64,000 bases of DNA from Salinispora oceanensis. Its GTDB lineage: Bacteria > Actinomycetota > Actinomycetes > Mycobacteriales > Micromonosporaceae. The position numbers were made by a program, and so were the translations under genes. This document shows positions 19,431 through 28,502 of the stretch, piece after piece. Below the pieces are notes generated by a model that made no database searches, had not been told where the DNA came from, and saw only the letters and a list, made by a program, of their open reading frames with translations. Location of the stretch: NCBI RefSeq assembly GCF_000383575.1, contig NZ_KB911579.1, positions 313,707-377,706 of the forward strand, read 5' to 3'. Numbering within the stretch: the stretch's first letter is position 1; every line of letters begins with the position of its first letter.

Positions 19431-19730
19431 ATGGTGCTCGAAGTCGCATTGATCGACGTACTGCCAGGACACGAAGACGCCTTCGCTGCCGCGTACGCGA
19501 AGGGACACCCAGAGGTCGCCGACACGCCTGGCTGCCGCTCGGTGCGAATGACTCGCGGAGTCGAGTCCCCGTCCCGATTCGTTCTACTGATCGAGTGGGA
19601 CTCGGTCGAAGCGCACGAACAGAACTTTCGCGCCACCGACCGGTTTGTCCGGTGGCGGGAGCTGATCGGCCCGCACTTCGCCAAGCCGCCGCAGGTCGAA
19701 CACTTCACCGACGTGCCAGGCGGACGATGA
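19431..19730 (+). CDS. Antibiotic biosynthesis monooxygenase (ABM) domain protein
   Basis: A 99-residue protein with a single ABM (ferredoxin-like alpha/beta) domain. The pattern VLPGHEDAFAAAY, PGCRSVRMTRGVE and FVLLIEWDSVEAHEQNFRATD is typical of the family, which includes quinol monooxygenases and heme-degrading enzymes that form dimers without a bound cofactor. A full-length single-domain protein is normal. ATG 19431 is the natural start, although no clear ribosome binding site precedes it. The substrate is unknown. It stands alone between a repeat block and uvrB, which converges on it. Confidence 0.85.
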   Translation: MVLEVALIDVLPGHEDAFAAAYAKGHPEVADTPGCRSVRMTRGVESPSRFVLLIEWDSVEAHEQNFRATDRFVRWRELIGPHFAKPPQVEHFTDVPGGR

Positions 19731-20059
19731 CTGCCCCGACGACCGGGACATCAACGGCCGGGCCAGTCGGCAGGTGGACCACACAGTGAGCTGGGTGCGG
19801 CCAAGAATGTCGCACCCAGTGCTTACGGTAGCCGCACACGCGGCGGCCGCTGGCCCCGATGCGCTCGGGGGCATCGGGTCCGGTTGGTCGCGCCGTTTCC
19901 AATTGGCCGCGCCGTGTCCAACCAGAGCGCACACCGCTAACCCGATGACCCCGGCGTGACGCCGGCCGAGTCAAACCGGTTGGTCACGCCGTGCTCACCC
20001 AAGTGCACTCCGCTCACCCGGGTGAGCCGCGGTGTGACGCCCGCCGCTGCGGACAGGAA
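19731..20059. other. Intergenic, short hairpin only
   Basis: A gap of 329 bases between the convergent ABM gene and uvrB. No coding frame is visible. A small perfect hairpin CCGGCG-TGA-CGCCGG (19951-19965) may act as a weak terminator for either side. The rest has a loose recurrence of GCGCCGT and TCACCC words with no exact repeat. Confidence 0.5.
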
Positions 20060-22162
20060 TCACGACACCCCCGCGGCATCCATCCCGCGCAGTTCCTTCT
20101 TCAACTCCGAAACCTCGTCACGAATTCGCGCGGCCAACTCGAACTGCAACTCCCGTGCGGCGGCGAGCATCTGACCATTCAGCTCCTGAATCAGCTCAGC
20201 CAGCTCCGCCCGGGCCATTCCCTCCCGGGCCGGCCCGGCGGTGGCTCGGCTACGACTACGGGTCTCCTTCACCGGCGCCTTGCCACGAGAGAGCTGCCGA
20301 GCCGCTCCACCGACCCGGGTGTCGGTCTCCTCCGCCTCCCGGTAGATGTCGTCGAGAATGTCGTGGATCTTCTTGCGCAGCGGCTCCGGGCTGATGCCGT
20401 GCGCCTCGTTGTGCGCGATCTGTTTGGCCCGGCGCCGGTTGGTCTCCCCGACCGCCTCCGCCATCGACGGAGTGACCTTGTCGGCGTACATGTGCACCTG
20501 GCCGGAGACGTTACGCGCCGCCCGCCCGATCGTCTGGATCAACGACCGGCCGCTGCGCAGGAAGCCCTCCTTGTCCGCGTCAAGGATGGCGACCAGCGAC
20601 ACCTCCGGCAGGTCGAGCCCCTCCCGGAGCAGGTTGATGCCGACCAAAACGTCGTAGTCACCCTTACGGAGTTCCCGCAGCAGCTCGACGCGGCGCAGCG
20701 TGTCCACCTCGGAGTGCAGGTAACGCACCCGAATCCCGTTCTCCAGGAGATAGTCCGACAGGTCCTCGGCCATCTTCTTCGTCAACGTCGTGACCAGCAC
20801 CCGCTCGTCGCGCTCGGTACGCAACTTGATCTCGTGCATGAGGTCATCGATCTGGCCCTTGGTCGGCTTGACCACCACCTCCGGGTCAACCAAGCCGGTC
20901 GGTCGGATGACCTGCTCCACATACTCGCCCTGCGCGTGCTCCAACTCCCAGGAGCCGGGGGTGGCCGAGAGGAAGACCATCTGGCCGACCCGCTCCAGAA
21001 ACTCGTCAAAACGCAGCGGCCGGTTGTCGGCGGCGCTGGGCAGTCGGAAGCCGTGGTCGATCAGCATCCGCTTGCGGGACGCGTCGCCCTCGTACATCCC
21101 GCCGATCTGGGGGATCGTCACGTGCGACTCATCAACCACGGTGAGGAAGTCGTCCGGGAAGTAGTCAAGCAGGCAGTGTGGCGGGCTGCCGGGCAGTCGG
21201 CCGTCGATGTGCATCGAGTAGTTTTCGATGCCGGAGCAGAAGCCGACCTGCCGCATCATCTCGATGTCGTACGTCGTCCGCATCCGCAGCCGCTGCGCCT
21301 CCAGCAGGCTGCCCCGCTGTTCCAGCTCGGCCAGCCGCTCGCCCAGCTCAGCCTCGATGTCACGGATCGCCCGCTCCATTCGCGCCGGCCCGGCCGCGTA
21401 GTGCGTGGCGGGGAAGATCAGTAGGTGGTCGACCTCCCTGACCACATCGCCGGTGAGCGGGTTGAGGTAATAGAGCCGTTCCACCTCGTCCCCGAACAGC
21501 TCGATCCGGATCGCCAGCTCCTCGTAGGCGGGGATGATCTCCAAGGTGTCCCCCCGCACCCGGAATGTGCCCCGCTGGAAGGCCATGTCGTTGCGGGCGT
21601 AGTGAATGTCGACCAGCCGGCGCAGCAGCTGGTCGCGGTCCAGCTCCTGACCGGTCACCACCCGGACGGCCCGGTCCAGGTACTCCTCCGGAGTACCCAG
21701 GCCGTAGATCGCCGAGACGGTGGCGACCACCACCACATCCCGGCGGGTGAGCAGCGACATCGTGGCCGAGTGGCGCAGCCGCTCCACCTCCTCGTTAATC
21801 GAGGAGTCCTTCTCGATGTAGGTGTCGGTCTGCGGAATGTACGCCTCGGGCTGGTAGTAGTCGTAGTAGGAGACGAAATACTCCACCGCGTTGTTCGGCA
21901 GCAGCTCGCTGAACTCCTTGGCCAGCTGGGCGCAGAGTGTCTTGTTCGGCGCCAACACGAGCGTCGGGCGCTGCAACCGCTCAATCAACCACGCGGTGGT
22001 GGCGCTCTTGCCGGTGCCGGTCGCGCCGAGCAGCACCGTGTGCCGGTCACCACGCCGGACCCGCTTCTCCAGATCGTCGATCGCGGCCGGCTGATCACCG
22101 GCCGGCTGGAAGTCACTGACGACCTGGAAACGGCCGTCAAGCCGGGGAATGTCGAGCGCCAT
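20060..22162 (-). CDS. uvrB: UvrABC excinuclease subunit B
   Basis: A 700-residue helicase-like DNA repair protein. Walker A is [11 protein letters not shown], followed by the Tyr-rich beta-hairpin [16 protein letters not shown] that wedges into damaged DNA, and the helicase motif VVDESHV. The C-terminal UVR domain, which contacts UvrC, is present in the last 45 residues ([19 protein letters not shown]). The enzyme acts with UvrA and UvrC in nucleotide excision repair in the cytosol. ATG 22162 is the start and the length is normal. It is monocistronic here; uvrA and uvrC are not in the window. Confidence 0.98.
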   Translation of the reverse strand: MALDIPRLDGRFQVVSDFQPAGDQPAAIDDLEKRVRRGDRHTVLLGATGTGKSATTAWLIERLQRPTLVLAPNKTLCAQLAKEFSELLPNNAVEYFVSYYDYYQPEAYIPQTDTYIEKDSSINEEVERLRHSATMSLLTRRDVVVVATVSAIYGLGTPEEYLDRAVRVVTGQELDRDQLLRRLVDIHYARNDMAFQRGTFRVRGDTLEIIPAYEELAIRIELFGDEVERLYYLNPLTGDVVREVDHLLIFPATHYAAGPARMERAIRDIEAELGERLAELEQRGSLLEAQRLRMRTTYDIEMMRQVGFCSGIENYSMHIDGRLPGSPPHCLLDYFPDDFLTVVDESHVTIPQIGGMYEGDASRKRMLIDHGFRLPSAADNRPLRFDEFLERVGQMVFLSATPGSWELEHAQGEYVEQVIRPTGLVDPEVVVKPTKGQIDDLMHEIKLRTERDERVLVTTLTKKMAEDLSDYLLENGIRVRYLHSEVDTLRRVELLRELRKGDYDVLVGINLLREGLDLPEVSLVAILDADKEGFLRSGRSLIQTIGRAARNVSGQVHMYADKVTPSMAEAVGETNRRRAKQIAHNEAHGISPEPLRKKIHDILDDIYREAEETDTRVGGAARQLSRGKAPVKETRSRSRATAGPAREGMARAELAELIQELNGQMLAAARELQFELAARIRDEVSELKKELRGMDAAGVS

Positions 22163-22516
22163 GGCCCCACCGTACGCTCGGTGGCTGACACTCCGGGACG
22201 ACTACCAACCCTCGATGATCAGCTTCGATATTTTCGTTGTCGGCCCCCACCCGGCGAGCTACGCTTCTCGGGTAGGCCGCTCGCGGCGGCCGACCGGGCC
22301 GGCAACGGGCCTAGGACGGCCCCCAACCCCCGGCACGTGGTCGCAGCACCCGCTTCCGGCGTGCGCACCCGACGTGGTCGCGCTGACCGCGCTGACCGGC
22401 CGCCGCGAGCGCACATACGGGTCGGGAGTCGGCGGTGTCATCGTGACGCGTCCGGGCCAGCCGCCCCGAGCGCGCACACGCGTCACCAGGGACCGGCTGA
22501 CGCCGTTCAACATCCC
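22163..22516. other. Divergent intergenic region, uvrB side
   Basis: About 350 bases between the divergent uvrB and the membrane protein gene. It must hold both promoters. I see no SOS box (LexA-type CGAAC-n4-GTTCG), no riboswitch and no coding frame with convincing bias. An AT-richer patch at 22217-22240 is a plausible uvrB promoter site. Confidence 0.4.
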
Positions 22517-23971
22517 GTGGAGTCCTCCGCCCGCACCCGCCGTCCCCGCCGTGCCCCTCGGCATCGGCCCCCGCCCCGTACCCGGCCGACCTCGACCGCG
22601 TCCGACGACGCCCAGACCGGCCAGTTCCCCCGGGTCACCGGCCGCCGTCAGACCGTCCTCCGTACGCTCGCCGCGGTTGCCCTGCTCGCCGCCACCGCAC
22701 TGGTCCTCGGGCTGAGTTGGGTACCCGACTCAGCCGAGCCATCCCGCCTGCCAACCGTTGACGAGCAAACCCGGCTCGCCGCGGTACGGGTCACCAACTA
22801 CCGCGATCTGCGAGCCGGGGTGCACCTGACGGCGGGGACCGGAGCGGCCCGGACCGACCTGGTCGGCTGGGTCGACTGGTCCCGGCCACTGCTCTACCTC
22901 GATCTCGGTGGTCCGGGCGCGGGCGCCCACCGGGGTCTGCTCCAGGCGACGCCCACGGTGCTGCTGCTGCGCCCGAACCCCACCTCGGACCCCACCACCT
23001 CGGCGCCCCTGTCACCGGCACCCCTGTCACCGGCACCCCCGCCCCTGGTACCTCCCGCCGACGGGTGGCGGCTGGCGGCCCCGCCGGCTGTCGACCGCCT
23101 CCGGCCACTGCTCGACCTGCTCTTCGCGCTCGCCGCCGACCGGGCCGACCCACCCGTCAGTGAGGCGGCACGGTGGATCGCCAGCGCCGACGGGGCAGAC
23201 ATCCTCGCCGCCGGGCTGCCGCCGGCCCAACCCGGCGCGCCAACCCCGCCCGCCACCGAGGTCCACTGGTGGGTGGATCGGGAGGCGCGGCTGCACCGAC
23301 TGGAGGCCCGGCTCCCCGACCTCGGCCCGGTCACCATACGGCTGAACCGCGCCGACCGACCGTCGCTACGTCCGGTCGAGGCCCTCGGCGGGCAGGCCGG
23401 CACCCCCCGGCCACTCAACGCCGCCGAACGCCACCGCCTGGCGGCACTCCCCACCCAACTCCGTAGCGTGGGCGAGGCGCCCGCCACGCTCACCGCCCTG
23501 CTCGGCTCAGCAGCCGCCCTTCAAGGGACGGGATGGATCAACTGGAGCCGACGCAGCGCGTACCTCGCGGTGGATGACCTTGACGACCCGCATCGGCGAA
23601 CCCTGCTCCGGCACGAACGTGGGCGCACCACCCAAACCAGGCTGCCGGCAACCGTCAACACCGGCGTGGACCCCCTGCAGCCACCGCTGCCCGTCCCCAC
23701 CACCGGCTGGGAACCCGCGCCCGACGCCGGGCTCGCGGCCCTGCTTGACGGCGCGCTGCGCGCGGCGACCCCCGCCGAGGAGGGCACGGCGCGACGGATT
23801 CGGAGCGATCGGTTGGCTGGCACTGAACTCGACGTGGTCGAGGTGGTGCCGGCCGCCGGCGAACCGACCCGCTACTGGCTCGACCGCTCCGGGCTCCCCC
23901 ACCGGCTCCAGCTCCCGACGGCGACCGGGACCTGGGCGCAGGTGGACCTCACCTTCGAGGCGGGCAGCTGA
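22517..23971 (+). CDS. Membrane-anchored protein with two related extracellular repeats
   Basis: I do not recognise the family. GTG 22517 gives 484 residues: a proline/arginine-rich cytosolic tail of about 52 residues, one transmembrane helix (TVLRTLAAVALLAATALVLG, about 55-74), then an outside domain. The outside part is made of two similar halves. Each has a GW(V/I)(D/N)WSR motif followed by a hydrophobic strand, a PLxxLLD(L/G) helix and a (W/Y)W(V/L)DR(E/S) near its end. This duplicated fold resembles LppX/LolA-type lipid carriers only in general layout. It is convergent with coaE. The start is uncertain because there is no clear ribosome binding site. Confidence 0.75.
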   Translation: MESSARTRRPRRAPRHRPPPRTRPTSTASDDAQTGQFPRVTGRRQTVLRTLAAVALLAATALVLGLSWVPDSAEPSRLPTVDEQTRLAAVRVTNYRDLRAGVHLTAGTGAARTDLVGWVDWSRPLLYLDLGGPGAGAHRGLLQATPTVLLLRPNPTSDPTTSAPLSPAPLSPAPPPLVPPADGWRLAAPPAVDRLRPLLDLLFALAADRADPPVSEAARWIASADGADILAAGLPPAQPGAPTPPATEVHWWVDREARLHRLEARLPDLGPVTIRLNRADRPSLRPVEALGGQAGTPRPLNAAERHRLAALPTQLRSVGEAPATLTALLGSAAALQGTGWINWSRRSAYLAVDDLDDPHRRTLLRHERGRTTQTRLPATVNTGVDPLQPPLPVPTTGWEPAPDAGLAALLDGALRAATPAEEGTARRIRSDRLAGTELDVVEVVPAAGEPTRYWLDRSGLPHRLQLPTATGTWAQVDLTFEAGS

Positions 23972-24004
23972 CCCCTCGATGCACACCCGGCCGGGCGATG
24001 CCCG

Positions 24005-24979
24005 TCACGACCGTCCGCCGGACCAGCCCGCCTCCCGGACATAGAGGCGCACCGGGCGAGCCGGGTCGGCGCTACCGTGCACCCGTTCCGGCCAGCGCGG
24101 CGCGTCCCGCCCCGTCTCGGGCAGGCAAGGAAACCCCGCCTCCGCGAGCTGTTCGGCCAGCACTCCGTCCGCGTCCCCGAGACGCCGCACGGTGAGCTGG
24201 ATGTCGATCACGTCCACCGAGTCCGGTTCTGGCACCGCTGTGGAGCCGATGTGGTCGATCCGTAGATCGGCTGGGGTGACAGCGCGGTGGATCCGAGCGG
24301 CCAGCCGAGCGTACTGCTCGGGCCAGGTCGGGTCGGCCTCGACGCGGTCGGTTCGGGGCGGCTGGGCCACCTGCCGGTCGCGGAGGTTGACCGCGTAGGG
24401 CAGCAGTCGGTCAGCCCAGAGCGCGTCAACTGCGCGGTGCAGTTCGTCGCGGGTTCCGTCGTTGGTCAGCAACACGTCCGCTGCCGCGCGGCGGTGCACG
24501 TCGTCGGCCTGCGCGGCGATCCGCCGCCGCGCCTCGGCCGGCGCCATCCCCCGGTCGCGGGTCAACCGCTCCAATCGGATCGACAGGGCCGTCTGCACCA
24601 CAACCACCAGGTGGTACGTGGGCCCGAGCCCCGACTCGACCAACAGTGGTACGTCGTTGACGACGACCGCGTCCGGTGGCGCCGCGGCTACCAGCTCGGC
24701 CGTGCGGGTCCGGACCCGCGGGTGGATGATCGCCTCCAGCGCACGGCGGCCCGCCTCATCGGTGAAGACCAGGGAGCCGAGTGCCGCCCGGTCGAGCGCC
24801 CCGTCCGGGCCGAGCACCCGATCACCGAAGGTGGCGACGATCTCCGCGAGCCCTTCGGTGCCCGGCGCCACCACCTCGCGGGAGAGTTGGTCGGCGTCCA
24901 CGATCACCGCACCCAGCCCCGCCAGTCGGGCCGCTACGGCGCTCTTGCCCGAGCCGATCCCACCGGTCAGTCCCACCAT
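24005..24979 (-). CDS. coaE: Dephospho-CoA kinase with truncated GrpB-like C-terminal domain
   Basis: A 324-residue protein from ATG 24979. Residues 1-200 are a full dephospho-CoA kinase: P-loop GLTGGIGSGKS, DADQLSREVV, the RTAELV segment and NDVPLLVESG, typical of the enzyme that makes CoA from dephospho-CoA and ATP in the cytosol. Residues 215-320 are the UPF0157/GrpB domain found fused to CoaE in many actinobacteria (IDHIGSTAVP motif). It stops at VREAGWSGGRS. The homologous proteins usually run about 70 residues further (VREAG...WRxALLFRDWLRA...), so the last part is missing here. The kinase should still work. In-frame GTG and TTG codons just upstream are other possible starts. Confidence 0.92.
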   Translation of the reverse strand: MVGLTGGIGSGKSAVAARLAGLGAVIVDADQLSREVVAPGTEGLAEIVATFGDRVLGPDGALDRAALGSLVFTDEAGRRALEAIIHPRVRTRTAELVAAAPPDAVVVNDVPLLVESGLGPTYHLVVVVQTALSIRLERLTRDRGMAPAEARRRIAAQADDVHRRAAADVLLTNDGTRDELHRAVDALWADRLLPYAVNLRDRQVAQPPRTDRVEADPTWPEQYARLAARIHRAVTPADLRIDHIGSTAVPEPDSVDVIDIQLTVRRLGDADGVLAEQLAEAGFPCLPETGRDAPRWPERVHGSADPARPVRLYVREAGWSGGRS

Positions 24980-25149
24980 CAACACCGGACCAGTCAACCG
25001 GATCACTCGCCGGCACGCCACACCGGTTCCGACTCACCACCGTCGGCATAAACGGCGGGACCCCGCCCGCGGCGATCTGTCGATCACCGGGACGGGGCCC
25101 GTCGTCAGTACCGGCTCCGGTTCGCCACAGGCGGCCCAAAGCCCTCGGA

Positions 25150-26631
25150 TCACTTGCCGCCGGCGAGCTTCTCCCGCAGGGCGGCGAGCGCCTCGTCGGT
25201 GGCGAGGGTGCCAGCCGGCTCCTCCACCTGCCGGCTCGGAGCCGCGGTCGTCGTGGTGGTCGGACCAGCGGCCGGCGGGTTGGCCGCAGCCTCGGCGTCG
25301 GCGGCGCGGGATGCCTGCACCTGCTTCTGGTGGGCCTCCCAACGCTGACGCGCCTCGGCGTACTGCTGCTCCCAGGTCTCGCGCTGCTTCTCGTAGCCCT
25401 CGAGCCACTCGCCCGTCTCGGGGTCGAAGCCCTCGGGGTAGATGTAGTTGCCCTCGGCGTCGTAGGTCGCCGCCATGCCGTAGAGGGTCGGGTCGAAGTG
25501 CTCCTCGCCCTCGACGAAGCCCTCGTTGGCCTGCTTGAGCGACAGCGAGATCCGGCGCCGCTCCAGGTCGATGTCGATGACCTTGACCATGACCTCGGAG
25601 CCGACCTGGACGACCTGCTCCGGGATCTCCACGTGGCGCTCGGCCAGCTCGGAGATGTGAACCAGGCCCTCGATGCCGTCATCCACCCGGACAAACGCGC
25701 CGAACGGCACCAGCTTGGTGACCTTACCGGGCACGATCTGCTGGATCGCGTGGGTGCGGGCGAACTGACGCCACGGGTCCTCCTGGGTCGCCTTCAGCGA
25801 CAGCGAGACCCGCTCGCGGTCCAGGTCGACGTCGAGGACCTCGACCTCGACCTCCTGGCCCACCTCAACCACCTCGGACGGGTGATCGATGTGCTTCCAG
25901 GACAGCTCGGAGACGTGCACCAGGCCGTCCACGCCGCCCAGGTCGACGAAGGCGCCGAAGTTGACGATCGAGGAGACAACGCCCTTCCGGACCTGCCCCT
26001 TCTGCAGCTTGTTGAGGAACTCGGTGCGCACCTCGGACTGCGTCTGCTCGAGCCAGGCCCGGCGGGACAGAACCACGTTGTTGCGGTTCTTGTCCAGCTC
26101 GATGATCTTGGCCTCGAGCTCACGGCCGACGTACGGCTGGAGGTCCCGCACCCGACGCATCTCGACCAGGGAGGCCGGCAGGAAGCCGCGCAGCCCGATG
26201 TCGAGGATCAGGCCACCCTTGACCACCTCGATGACCGAGCCACGGACCACGCCGTCCTCGTCCTTGATCTTCTCGATGGTGCCCCAGGCGCGCTCGTACT
26301 GCGCCCGCTTCTTCGAGAGGATCAGCCGCCCCTCCTTGTCCTCCTTCTGGAGAACAAGGGCCTCAATGTGGTCACCAACCGAGACGACCTCGGCGGGGTC
26401 CACGTCGTGCTTGATCGACAGCTCCCGAGAGGGGATGACGCCCTCGGTCTTGTAGCCGATGTCGAGCAGGACCTCGTCCCGATCGACCTTGACGACGGTG
26501 CCTTCGACAATGTCGCCGTCATTGAAGTACTTGATGGTCTCGTCGATCGCGGCGAGGAAAGCCTCTTCGCTGCCGAGATCGTCGACGGTGACCTTGGTGG
26601 CGCTCGAGGGGGCCTCGATGCTGCTCGTCAT
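25150..26631 (-). CDS. rpsA: 30S ribosomal protein S1
   Basis: A 493-residue protein with four S1 RNA-binding repeats, seen as recurrent GxVV(K/S), GAFVDLGGVDGLVHVSELSW and VKVIDIDLERRRISLSLK blocks. This four-repeat form with a C-terminal low-complexity tail (Ala/Gln/Thr-rich, ending EALAALREKLAGGK) is typical of actinobacteria, compared with six repeats in E. coli. ATG 26631 is chosen over an upstream frame extension without coding character. S1 binds mRNA leaders at the ribosome. The gene has its own promoter at 26809-26839 and is transcribed alone; coaE follows in the same direction after 170 bases. Confidence 0.97.
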   Translation of the reverse strand: MTSSIEAPSSATKVTVDDLGSEEAFLAAIDETIKYFNDGDIVEGTVVKVDRDEVLLDIGYKTEGVIPSRELSIKHDVDPAEVVSVGDHIEALVLQKEDKEGRLILSKKRAQYERAWGTIEKIKDEDGVVRGSVIEVVKGGLILDIGLRGFLPASLVEMRRVRDLQPYVGRELEAKIIELDKNRNNVVLSRRAWLEQTQSEVRTEFLNKLQKGQVRKGVVSSIVNFGAFVDLGGVDGLVHVSELSWKHIDHPSEVVEVGQEVEVEVLDVDLDRERVSLSLKATQEDPWRQFARTHAIQQIVPGKVTKLVPFGAFVRVDDGIEGLVHISELAERHVEIPEQVVQVGSEVMVKVIDIDLERRRISLSLKQANEGFVEGEEHFDPTLYGMAATYDAEGNYIYPEGFDPETGEWLEGYEKQRETWEQQYAEARQRWEAHQKQVQASRAADAEAAANPPAAGPTTTTTAAPSRQVEEPAGTLATDEALAALREKLAGGK

Positions 26632-26808
26632 GTGGGCGGTTGCTCCGGTCGGATGGTTGTCATCACGGATGTGAGCCGCGGTGACCTGTTCGCGCAAACG
26701 GACCCGCCGCCGGACACACCGAACGATCACTGCGCGGGATCATGATGTGGCTCCGTCGACCGCGCACCTGCTCCCTACCGAGGCACACAATCCGCGAGCG
26801 CGTCGTCT

Positions 26809-26839
26809 AGCCTACCCTCTGCATTACCACAGCGTGCAA
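26809..26839 (-). promoter_or_regulatory. Putative rpsA promoter
   Basis: On the minus strand, TTGCAC (26834-26839) and TAGGCT (26809-26814) stand 19 bases apart, close to the consensus for the main vegetative sigma factor of actinobacteria. Transcription would start about 170 bases before the rpsA ATG, leaving a long leader. The rest of the 26632-27015 gap has no gene. Confidence 0.5.
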
Positions 26840-27015
26840 GGCCTCCCACCCGCTCACCATCGCGCCACCTGCAAAAGCGGATTATCGTCGAATAACGCGC
26901 CCGTCCTGTCACCCTAATCACACCGTCCCCACCGGCACCAGCCAACGGGCGCGCACTGCGGCACGGAGACCGCGCCCTCGCCCGCCGCCAAGACCAGGTG
27001 GCCGCCGCCGGGTCG

Positions 27016-27825
27016 TCAGGTGTCGGGCCGCCCGGCAACGAAGATGGCGGTGCCCGGGATCAGCCGGCCCCGCAACGGGCTCCACTGGCCCCAGGTTTCC
27101 TCGTGCCCCGGCGGCCACTCCGGTTCCACCAGGTCGCGAAGGACGAAGCCGGCAGCACTCAGTTCCCGGATCCGATCGCCGACGGTGCGGTGCGCCTCGA
27201 TGTAGGTCGGCACTCCCGCCGAATCCTCTTCCACGTAAGGGCGACGGTCGAAGTAAGAGTGCACCGCGACCAAGCCGCCCTCGCCAGCGTCATCCAAAAA
27301 GACCCAGCGCAACGGATGGGTAACCGCGAAAACCCAGGTTCCGCCGGGTCGCAGCACCCGAAACACCTCGCGCATCAGCGTCGCCGAGTCCGCGACAAAC
27401 GGAACCGCACCGAACGCGGAATGTACGGTGTCGAAGACGCCCGCGCCGAACGGCAACGCCAGGGCATCAGCCTGCACGAGTGGCACCGGCACGCCCGAGC
27501 GCTCGGCGGCCAGCCGAGCCTGCCGCAACATGCCGGCGGACAGGTCGAGAGCCGTGACCTTTGCCCCCTGCCCGTCCAGCCAGCGGGAGCCCGCGGCCGC
27601 ACCACACCCCAACTCCAGGAGCCGAGACCCGGCAACCGCACCAAGCAGCCGCGCCTCCGCCTCCCGCAGCCCCTCAGGGCACCACACGAGATCAACATCC
27701 CCGAGGAAGGCGCCGTGCTCCGCCTGATAGCTGTCTGCGTCGTGGTCCCACCACCGTCGGCTCGCCGCCCGCCCCTCAGCCGGTGACACCACCCGGCGGG
27801 TGACCGCCGGTTCGGACTGCTGCAT
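27016..27825 (-). CDS. SAM-dependent methyltransferase (UbiE/small-molecule type)
   Basis: A 269-residue class I methyltransferase. Motif I is LLELGCGAAAGSRWL, with ALDLSAGML as the end of strand 2 and VQADALALPFGAGVFDTVHSAFGAVP in the family position of motif II. The VFRVLRPGGTWVFAVTHPLRW stretch is the usual strand 5 motif. The protein is cytosolic; the acceptor cannot be told. ATG 27825 is used, though the frame is open further upstream. Near relatives sit next to rpsA in other Micromonosporaceae (family knowledge, not checked here). It is not clearly in an operon. Confidence 0.85.
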   Translation of the reverse strand: MQQSEPAVTRRVVSPAEGRAASRRWWDHDADSYQAEHGAFLGDVDLVWCPEGLREAEARLLGAVAGSRLLELGCGAAAGSRWLDGQGAKVTALDLSAGMLRQARLAAERSGVPVPLVQADALALPFGAGVFDTVHSAFGAVPFVADSATLMREVFRVLRPGGTWVFAVTHPLRWVFLDDAGEGGLVAVHSYFDRRPYVEEDSAGVPTYIEAHRTVGDRIRELSAAGFVLRDLVEPEWPPGHEETWGQWSPLRGRLIPGTAIFVAGRPDT

Positions 27826-28062
27826 CCTGCCAACGGTACGGATCGTGGTAACCCGGGTCCGCAGCGGCCGTCGTTTTCGGCTAAGACTCCGCCGGTGGCG
27901 GTTGCCTAGCATGGGCGACGAGAATAAGGGCCGCTCACCGTACCGCCGCTGACTCGCCCCGGATCTGAACGAGGCGAACCGGCGCACCGCCGTCGGAGCT
28001 GTTTCCGCAGGTCCGGCTCGGGTATTCCGGACCGGACCGGACCGGACGGGAGGTGCTAGGCC

Positions 28063-28494
28063 GTGAGCCGTCGGAGCGACCCACAGCAGACATACCGAGA
28101 CTTCACCGCAGCAGTGAATATGCGCCCCGGTGAACTGTCGGCCTGGTTGGAGACCGAGAAGTCCAAGCATGTGGGCTGGCGGAGACGGGGCGACCAGGGC
28201 GGCGAGACAGTCGGCCACCGCTCCGGGCGACGAATCCTCGACCTGCTCCGGCGGCGACGGGGCGACCTCTCCGAGGACGACTACCGACACATGCGGAAAG
28301 TCGTCGGCTATGTTCGCCGGCACATGGCGCAACGGCCCAGCGGCGACGTTCGGGACACCCGATGGCGGTACTCCCTGATGAACTGGGGGCACGACCCGGC
28401 CAAGGGCCCGCTGCCGCCACCGGGGGGCCCATCCCGCAAGGCGCTACGACGGCACGGCGCCCCGCCCAGAGAACGCCGGGGCCCCGGCCGGTAG
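28063..28494 (+). CDS. DUF3140-type protein
   Basis: A 143-residue basic protein. The pattern NMRPGELSAWLETEKSKHVGW, GHRSGRRILDLLRRRRGDLS, DYRHMRKVVGYVRRHMAQRP and TRWRYSLMNWGHDP matches the DUF3140 family, which is common in actinobacteria and has no known biochemical function. It is probably a small nucleic-acid- or stress-related protein; its basic character would allow nucleic acid binding, but that is inference. GTG 28063 has GGGAGG 9 bases upstream. It ends nine bases before the polA stop, so the two genes converge. Confidence 0.85.
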   Translation: MSRRSDPQQTYRDFTAAVNMRPGELSAWLETEKSKHVGWRRRGDQGGETVGHRSGRRILDLLRRRRGDLSEDDYRHMRKVVGYVRRHMAQRPSGDVRDTRWRYSLMNWGHDPAKGPLPPPGGPSRKALRRHGAPPRERRGPGR

Positions 28495-28502
28495 CGGGTC
28501 GA

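Noticed and set aside
19046..19789. Long plus-strand frame through the GC-rich repeats
   Set aside because: The product is Arg/Gly/Ala/Cys repeat sequence generated by the DNA repeats, and the real ABM gene lies in another frame.
20391..22080. Plus-strand frames antisense to uvrB
   Set aside because: UvrB on the minus strand is full-length with all motifs, so these are shadows.
22200..22520. LexA/SOS box upstream of uvrB
   Set aside because: No CGAAC-n4-GTTCG-like site was found in the divergent region.
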